From assembly GCA_035527975.1 (NCBI GenBank), contig DATKZM010000009.1, forward strand, positions 50,006 through 114,005: a stretch of DNA of 64,000 bases. The letters run 5' to 3'. The position numbers and the translations under genes are program-made. This DNA comes from DATKZM01 sp035527975 (lineage in GTDB: Bacteria; Pseudomonadota; Alphaproteobacteria; JAPULJ01). Shown piece after piece: positions 59,118 through 64,000 of the stretch. Under the pieces are notes generated by a model. That model had not been told where the DNA came from. It saw only the letters and a list, made by a program, of their open reading frames with translations, and did not search any database. Position 1 is the first letter of the stretch; each line of letters starts with the position of its first letter.

Positions 59118-59567
59118 ATGAGCGGCCCGCAATTCGATCTCGACACGCTTACGCACCCCGCACTGACGGGCTTGCGAGATTATTGGCGGCGCATCGCCGA
59201 AGGCCGGCCGATGCCCGCCCGGCGTGACTTCGAGCCACTCGACATCACAAAAATTCTGCCATTTGCCGTGCTGTTCGACGTCGAGGGAGAGCCGCCGCGT
59301 TTCAAGTTCCGCCTCGCCGGCACCGCGGCGACGGAGCGCGCCGGCGTCGATCCGACCGGTCGCTACTTCAATGACTTTCCCAATAGCGAGGTGGCGGTCG
59401 AGCGCATGGTTGCGTGCGTGCGCAACTGCCGACCGTATTTCGTGGTAGACGCCTTCGTCTGGTCGGAGAAACCGGACTTGTACTACCAGACGCTCACCCT
59501 GCCGATGAGCGACGACGGCAAGACCGTCAACATGCTCGTATCGGCCACGGTGATCGAGGGCGAGTAG
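59118..59567 (+). CDS. PAS-domain protein (PAS_5 type)
   Basis: The 149-residue protein is a single PAS_5-type domain: LRDYWRRIAEGRPMPARRDF, EPLDITKILPFAVLFDVEGE, RFRLAGTAA-type FKFRLAGTAATERAGVDPTG, and QTLTLPMSDDGKTVNMLVSA. Stand-alone PAS proteins of this type are abundant in alphaproteobacteria and presumed sensors. ATG 59118 is chosen because upstream residues are unlike coding sequence. No kinase partner is adjacent. Confidence 0.85.
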   Translation: MSGPQFDLDTLTHPALTGLRDYWRRIAEGRPMPARRDFEPLDITKILPFAVLFDVEGEPPRFKFRLAGTAATERAGVDPTGRYFNDFPNSEVAVERMVACVRNCRPYFVVDAFVWSEKPDLYYQTLTLPMSDDGKTVNMLVSATVIEGE

Positions 59568-59591
59568 ACATCGAGGGCGTGTCGATAAGAC

Positions 59592-60398
59592 CTATCGTAT
59601 CGCCGTGATAACGCGGGTTTCCGCGCCCTCGACCACCAGCGCCGTCAGCACGCCGGAGACGAAGGCGCCGGTGTCGATGCCGATGCGGTTGGGCAGGAAT
59701 TCGGGTGTCCAGCTGATCGTGTGGCCGTGCACCACGCGCGCCATGTGGTCGGCCTCGGAATCGAGGAAGTCCTCGCGGATCCACATGAGATCCTCATCGT
59801 CCTGGGCCGCCAGCGGCACCTCGGGACGAATGCCGGCATGGACGAAGAGATAGCCGCCCTCCGCATGACGCAGCGCCAGGCGATCGAGGAAGGCGTGGTG
59901 GCGTTCGGGTATTGCCTCGAAGAGCCCGGCGCGAAGCGCGCGCAGTTTCTCCGGTTCGAAATCCATCCAGTTGCCGGGCTCCACGCCGTAGCTTGCGATC
60001 GTGTTCTCCGCGCCATTGAACAGCCAGCCCAGGCCGTCGCCGTCGCCAATGAGGAACTTGGCCATATAATCCTCATGGTTGCCCTTGAGGTAGACCTCCT
60101 CGAAGCCGTCGAGGGGCTCGTCGAGCAACATCTCGATGACCCCGAAGCTGTCCGGCCCCCGGTCGATATAGTCGCCCAGATAGACCACGACCTTGCGCTC
60201 GATGCCGGCCTTTTTGGGCGCCTTTTTCGCGTCCTTCACGATCTTCTTGCGGAGTGTGGCAAGCAGATCGGCGCGGCCATGGATATCGCCCACGGCATAG
60301 ACGCGCGTGCCCTCGGGCACCCGGTAAGGCGGCTTGGTATCCGCGTCGTTCAGGAAATCGGCCCGCTCGGAGCCGGCGGGCGCGGTCGCTCGGGACAT
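59592..60398 (-). CDS. PPP-family metallophosphatase
   Basis: A 268-residue calcineurin-like phosphoesterase with GDIHGRADLL, GDYIDRGPDS, GNHEDYM, one His-containing VHAGIRPEVPLA and VHGHTISWTPE. These are all five PPP metal-ligand motifs. The protein could dephosphorylate Ser/Thr (a partner for the kinase at 37481 is possible but distant) or Ap4A. ATG 60398 is chosen over an Arg-rich upstream frame. Confidence 0.86.
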   Translation of the reverse strand: MSRATAPAGSERADFLNDADTKPPYRVPEGTRVYAVGDIHGRADLLATLRKKIVKDAKKAPKKAGIERKVVVYLGDYIDRGPDSFGVIEMLLDEPLDGFEEVYLKGNHEDYMAKFLIGDGDGLGWLFNGAENTIASYGVEPGNWMDFEPEKLRALRAGLFEAIPERHHAFLDRLALRHAEGGYLFVHAGIRPEVPLAAQDDEDLMWIREDFLDSEADHMARVVHGHTISWTPEFLPNRIGIDTGAFVSGVLTALVVEGAETRVITAIR

Positions 60399-60454
60399 CC
60401 CGCTAATGTAGGGATCGCCCCGCCGCCGCGCCAGCCTGGAAGGCCGGGGCACGG

Positions 60455-62668
60455 TTATCGGGCAGGGCTCTCATCGCTGTCCACCGGACGCTTCGCCGCG
60501 GGGGCGCGCTTATCCAGCTTGGCCGGCTTTGCGGGCTTGCCGGGCTTGAAGGCCGCCCAACGCTCGCGCCCGCCGTGGTTGTCGAGGAAGCTGATCAGCG
60601 CCGCCACGATCTTGCGGTCATGGACCGTGCCGACCCCGGCGAGCAGGGTCTCGATCGCCTCGTCGACGCTGATGCCTTCGCGGTGGGCGCGCTGGCTGGT
60701 CAGGGCGACGAAGGCGTTGGCGACTGCGACGATACGCGCGCTGACGATGATTTCCGCGCCCTTCAGGCCGTCGGGATAGCCGCTGCCGTCCCAATGCGCC
60801 TGAACCTGGCGCAGCGTCTTGACGACCGGGCCGTCGAAGGCCACGCCCTCGAGCAGATCGGCGGTCGCCTGGATACCCTCGTGGACCTGACGCATCTCGT
60901 CGGCCGTCAACGCGCCTTGCTTGGTGAGAATTTCCTGGGGCACCAGGATCTTGCCGAGGTTCATAAGCTGGCCGGCGTATTCGGCGGCCTCGCAGTGATC
61001 CCGATCGAGCCCGATCTCCTCGGCGACGGCGCGTGCGATGAAGGCGGTGCGGGCCGAATGGTGCGCAGCGTTGGGGTCGCGCCGGTCGACGACGGCGACC
61101 AGCGTGCCGACCAGGGCGCGGAGGCTCTTCAAGCGTCCCTCGCGTTCGGTGACGGCGGCGGTCACGTCTTCCTCGACCACCAGTACGCCGCGCGGCAGGT
61201 CGCGTTCGAGCGCCAGGGGAATGTGCTTGGTCTGGTAGACCATTTCGTCGCCATCGACCTCCACCCGGTGGACGTCGACGATCTGGCGGCCTTCCTCGGC
61301 GGCCTCGCGGTTGAGGCGTTGCAGGACCTTGGCGCGGATCGGGCCGAGCACGGCGTCCAGCGACTTGCCCATCATGTCGGCGCTCTGCATGCCGGAGCGG
61401 CGCGCCGCCTCCGCGTTGGCGAACTGAATACGGGTCGCCGCGTCGGCGATGAAGATCGCGTTCGGCTGGGCATCGGTGAGCAGGCTGAGGAAGTTGCGCT
61501 GCTGCTCGAAGCGATCGGCCATGTCGCGGAACTTCGCGGCGGCGGCGGTGGCGCGGCGCGAGGCGCCATGACGCCACAGGCCCAGAATTGCCGCACCGAC
61601 GATAACGACACCGAGCAGAAGCAGAATCAGCATGCGCCGGGCGCGCGAGTCGCTTGGCCCCAGCGCTTCGTCGCGGTCGATCTTGTGCATCAGCACCCAC
61701 GGCGCGGTCTTAAGCGCCCGGCTCGTCACCAGCACATCGGTGCCGCGGTAGTCGCGGCGGATGGCGAAGTCACCGGAATTGCCGATGGCGAAGGCGGCGG
61801 CGAGCTTGGGTGTGTTTTGCGCGAGGCTGCGGGCGAGCGGCTTGGTGCCGTCGGCGAGCGGAGAGAGATAAGTGATCACCGAGCCGTGACGACGGATCAG
61901 GATGGTCTCCTGCGTGCCGCCGGGCAGGCCGGGCTGTTTCAGGAGTGGGAAAAGTTCGGCGGCGACCGGCTTGATGCCAAGCACGATGCCGATCTGCCGG
62001 TTGTGCTGGATGCCGAAGATCGGCCGCACGAAGGCGATCGACACTTTCCCCGAAGGCGCGCGGAAGGGGCCGAAAAAGGCGCTTTTGCCGCGCGGCAGGC
62101 GGCCGATGAAGGTCCGCAGATCGCTCTCGATCGCCGGGAAATGACCAGTCGAGACCAGCATTCGGCCGGTCATGTCCATCAACGCCAGCCCGGCCACTCC
62201 GGTGCGGGCCACGTTGGCGCGTGCATCCGGTCCAAGCGGCCGCGCCTGAAAGCCGGTGCGTGCCGCGGTCACGGTCAGCAATGTGCCGAGATACTGGGCC
62301 TCGGCAGGCTGGGTTCCGGCGCCGCTGCGCCTGTCGATGTTGAGGCGGGTGAAGTAGAGCTTGAGCGCCTGATTGTCGGCAAGGCCTTCGAGGGTGTTGT
62401 GCTGGCGACCGATCCAGGCCTCGACCGCCGAGGCGCGGCTGTCGGCGATGATGCCGAGGCGGACCTGCCAGGACTGAATGTCGCGGTCGCGCGCATCGTT
62501 CACGAAGCTGAGGATCAGATAGACCGTGGCCGCCACGGCCGCGACGATGCCGGCGAAGGTCGCGCCGATCTTGAGCACCATGCGCGGTTCGCCCTTCAGA
62601 TCGAACTGCGGGCCGGTCCTGTTGACGAACGTACTGGGCTTGGCCGTGGCCGACGAATGAACTGCCAT
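60455..62668 (-). CDS. Membrane PAS/degenerate HD-GYP sensor
   Basis: A 737-residue protein. Helix 1 is at about 32-54, an extracytoplasmic sensor fills about 55-340, helix 2 is about 345-365, a PAS domain about 390-500, and an HD-GYP-like domain about 520-690. The HD pair reads Met569-Asn570 (LMNLGKI instead of LHDIGKI), the HHE motif reads QAHWDG and ADVYDA reads ANAFVA, while the GYP (630-632) is intact. Most metal ligands are therefore gone and phosphodiesterase activity is unlikely. It is divergent from lapG, with two CtrA-like boxes between. Confidence 0.8.
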   Translation of the reverse strand: MAVHSSATAKPSTFVNRTGPQFDLKGEPRMVLKIGATFAGIVAAVAATVYLILSFVNDARDRDIQSWQVRLGIIADSRASAVEAWIGRQHNTLEGLADNQALKLYFTRLNIDRRSGAGTQPAEAQYLGTLLTVTAARTGFQARPLGPDARANVARTGVAGLALMDMTGRMLVSTGHFPAIESDLRTFIGRLPRGKSAFFGPFRAPSGKVSIAFVRPIFGIQHNRQIGIVLGIKPVAAELFPLLKQPGLPGGTQETILIRRHGSVITYLSPLADGTKPLARSLAQNTPKLAAAFAIGNSGDFAIRRDYRGTDVLVTSRALKTAPWVLMHKIDRDEALGPSDSRARRMLILLLLGVVIVGAAILGLWRHGASRRATAAAAKFRDMADRFEQQRNFLSLLTDAQPNAIFIADAATRIQFANAEAARRSGMQSADMMGKSLDAVLGPIRAKVLQRLNREAAEEGRQIVDVHRVEVDGDEMVYQTKHIPLALERDLPRGVLVVEEDVTAAVTEREGRLKSLRALVGTLVAVVDRRDPNAAHHSARTAFIARAVAEEIGLDRDHCEAAEYAGQLMNLGKILVPQEILTKQGALTADEMRQVHEGIQATADLLEGVAFDGPVVKTLRQVQAHWDGSGYPDGLKGAEIIVSARIVAVANAFVALTSQRAHREGISVDEAIETLLAGVGTVHDRKIVAALISFLDNHGGRERWAAFKPGKPAKPAKLDKRAPAAKRPVDSDESPAR

Positions 62669-62741
62669 TTGATCCTGCCGCGATCGGTTGCGCCGGGCGG
62701 AATTGGCCCAGCAATCGGCCAAAACCCTAAGGCCGCAGGCG

Positions 62742-62756
62742 TTAATATTTGATTAA
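62742..62756. promoter_or_regulatory. TTAA-N7-TTAA box 1 (CtrA-like)
   Basis: TTAATATTTGATTAA matches the CtrA full-site pattern exactly, followed by CC as in the consensus. It lies 74 bases upstream of the PAS/HD gene start and 214 bases upstream of lapG. Confidence 0.6.
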
Positions 62757-62821
62757 CCTTAGACGCCGGCCGCCCCCGCCCGCGTCATTTCCGCCCCCGC
62801 CAGAGCCGTTAACCATTTCCG

Positions 62822-62836
62822 TTAAGCGGGCCTTAA
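62822..62836. promoter_or_regulatory. TTAA-N7-TTAA box 2 (CtrA-like)
   Basis: TTAAGCGGGCCTTAA is a second perfect TTAA-N7-TTAA, 134 bases before the lapG start. TTAACCAT at 62809-62816 is a further half-site on its left. Confidence 0.55.
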
Positions 62837-62969
62837 GCGCGTTGGCATAGCGTGGCGGCGATCGCGGATGCGTGCCGGTCGCGTTTTGGTTGAAACTGCC
62901 GCAAACCGCCCCACACCGGCCACGGCAAGGTCGGAAGAACCAACAATAATTGCGGTCTAGGAACAACAA

Positions 62970-63698
62970 ATGGCGCACCACAAGGGTACCTTCGATCACG
63001 AATTCTCCCAGGAGCCGGTTTGGGGACGTGTCCTCATCTGGCTTCTGGCCGTCGCCCTGGCGCTCCTGGTGGTGCTGGCGCTGGTCAACGGGTTCAACCA
63101 GGCGCGCGCCGCCAACCCATCGTTGTTCGGTTGGGACGAGAAGCGCTTTGATTCGATCAAGCCCTTCACCAAATGGCGCGGCACGCTGGAACGCCACTTC
63201 CAGGAGCGCAAGCTGAAGCTCGGGTCCTGCCAGTCGACGCTGTTCAACAAGTGCCATCTGCAGGACTGGAAGAAATTCGTCGGGGACCTGCGCGGCAAGC
63301 AGGCGATGGCGCAGCTCGATGCCGTCAACCGGTATATGAACCGCGCGCCCTACATCACCGACCCGGTGAATTACGGCGTTCCCGACTACTGGGCCACGCC
63401 GCGCCAGTTCTTCGTCAAGGACGGCGATTGCGAGGACTATGCGATCGCCAAATACATGTCGCTGCGCTCGCTCGGCTGGCCGACCGAAAAGATGCGCATC
63501 GTGGTGCTGCAGGACCAAAACCTGCGCGTCGCCCATGCGGTGCTCGCGGTCTACCATAAGGGCCGCATCTACGTGCTCGACAACCAGATCAGCCAGGTCG
63601 TCACCCACGACCGGATCGCGCATTACCGCCCGATCTATTCGATCAACGAGCAATCCTGGTGGCTGCACCAGCGCCGCCAGACGGCGCAAGCCAAGTAA
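62970..63698 (+). CDS. lapG: LapG-like periplasmic transglutaminase-type protease
   Basis: A 242-residue bacterial transglutaminase-like cysteine peptidase. A membrane anchor is at residues 20-40, and the catalytic triad is Cys154 (GDCEDYAIAKY), His189 (LRVAHAVLAV) and Asp204 (VLDNQI). In pseudomonads LapG cleaves the adhesin LapA to release cells when c-di-GMP is low. No LapD-type GGDEF/EAL partner is adjacent; the divergent degenerate HD-GYP sensor could replace it. Name by family only. Confidence 0.8.
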   Translation: MAHHKGTFDHEFSQEPVWGRVLIWLLAVALALLVVLALVNGFNQARAANPSLFGWDEKRFDSIKPFTKWRGTLERHFQERKLKLGSCQSTLFNKCHLQDWKKFVGDLRGKQAMAQLDAVNRYMNRAPYITDPVNYGVPDYWATPRQFFVKDGDCEDYAIAKYMSLRSLGWPTEKMRIVVLQDQNLRVAHAVLAVYHKGRIYVLDNQISQVVTHDRIAHYRPIYSINEQSWWLHQRRQTAQAK

Positions 63699-63722
63699 CG
63701 ATGCTGCCAGCAATCTCCTAAC

Positions 63723-63811
63723 CGTCATTTCAAGTGAGCGTCAGTGGGGGAGAAATCCGGGCGCCGTTAGTGCGGCGCCAAACCAGATTTCTCACTTCGG
63801 TTGCAATGACG
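63723..63811. repeat. AATGACG-flanked palindromic repeat
   Basis: CGTCATT and AATGACG form the outer arms, GAGAAATC and GATTTCTC the middle arms, and GGCGCCGTTAGTGCGGCGCC the tip. The repeat directly follows lapG. Confidence 0.8.
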
Positions 63812-63867
63812 ATTGCGGCACTCGCCAAACGACTTATACCAAATCTCAGTGATATTGAGCTATTTGA

Positions 63868-63963
63868 CCGCCAAGATTTTGTCCGCCGGTTGGGCGCGGG
63901 TTGCGCCGTGGTGCGGCGCACCACAAGCCGCGCGCAACGACGCCGGCGGACAAAAGATGGCGG
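63868..63963. repeat. Long imperfect inverted repeat at the right end
   Basis: CCGCCAAGATTTTGTCCGCC pairs imperfectly with GGCGGACAAAAGATGGCGG, with inner arms GTTGCGCCG/GCGCGCAAC-like and the tip GGTGCGGCGCACC. Nothing coding is supported in 63812-64000; a minus-strand gene could enter from outside the window but has no clear signature. Confidence 0.65.
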
Positions 63964-64000
63964 CCTTCGGTGGGGCCGATTGGCCCTCCGGCCGCGTTAC

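Noticed and set aside
60575..62752. 725-codon frame opposite the PAS/HD gene
   Set aside because: Antisense open frame produced by GC-rich third positions. The minus strand has recognisable PAS and HD-GYP motifs.
63730..63924. 64-codon minus frame at the right end
   Set aside because: It consists of the inverted repeats read through; no coding signature.

Overview
The window is GC-rich chromosomal DNA from an alphaproteobacterium. The evidence is the ethylmalonyl-CoA pathway (ccr, ecm, mcd), Coq7-type ubiquinone synthesis, SoeABC-type sulfite oxidation, TRAP transport, a LapG-type protease, TTAA-N7-TTAA (CtrA-like) boxes, and palindromic intergenic repeats of the kind common in Hyphomicrobiales and relatives. 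Genus cannot be fixed from this sequence. No intact insertion sequence, prophage, CRISPR array or rRNA operon is present, and there is one tRNA.

Layout. 0-2 kb: two secreted proteins (LprI-like, cut by the left edge; DUF3108). 2-10.2 kb: a sulfur module with soeABC, persulfide dioxygenase-rhodanese, a TauD-like dioxygenase and a double-domain OsmC protein. 10.2-11.9 kb: small protein, globin, a decayed LysR gene and an AT-rich gap. 11.9-17.6 kb: a DUF1611 P-loop protein coupled to an alanine/ornithine-racemase-like enzyme, convergent with a TRAP transporter (dctQ-dctM-dctP). 17.7-29 kb: tRNA-Leu(CAA), cupin, membrane proteins, yqaA, dsbB-coq7, enoyl-CoA hydratase, a thiolase-like/OB-fold pair, HNH nuclease, esterase-alkA and gluQ. 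29-40.5 kb: amidase, Nudix, lipoprotein, a second molybdopterin oxidoreductase, enoyl-CoA hydratase, YceI, a membrane Ser/Thr kinase, VOC protein and alcohol dehydrogenase. 40.5-48.6 kb: a chimeric mutase/transposase fossil, OsmC, mcd, a CapA-like gene, ccr and divergent ecm. 48.7-54.4 kb: isochorismatase-like hydrolase, LysE, two tandem secreted paralogues of unknown role and small membrane proteins. 54.4-64 kb: PduO-type adenosyltransferase, etfBA-hbd, PAS protein, PPP phosphatase, a membrane PAS/degenerate HD-GYP protein and divergent lapG.

How the genes work together. TauD would release sulfite from sulfonates, persulfide dioxygenase would make sulfite from glutathione persulfide, and SoeABC would oxidise the sulfite into the quinone pool. 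Ccr, Ecm and Mcd carry acetyl-CoA-derived crotonyl-CoA to methylsuccinyl- and mesaconyl-CoA; the nearby adenosyltransferase can supply adenosylcobalamin for Ecm, ETF can accept electrons from Mcd, and hbd supplies C4 acyl-CoA steps. At the right end, a membrane sensor with a decayed HD-GYP domain shares a promoter region carrying two TTAA-N7-TTAA boxes with lapG, suggesting cell-cycle-linked control of surface attachment.

The most unusual items are: a ring of short palindromic elements whose ends coincide with stop codons of neighbouring genes; a fossil that joins a cobalamin-mutase C-terminus to an IS5-type transposase C-terminus; a thiolase-like protein without the nucleophilic Cys paired with an OB-fold protein lacking its zinc Cys; the degenerate HD-GYP/lapG/CtrA-box arrangement; and the tandem DUF1036-like secreted paralogues with an unrecognised C-terminal domain.
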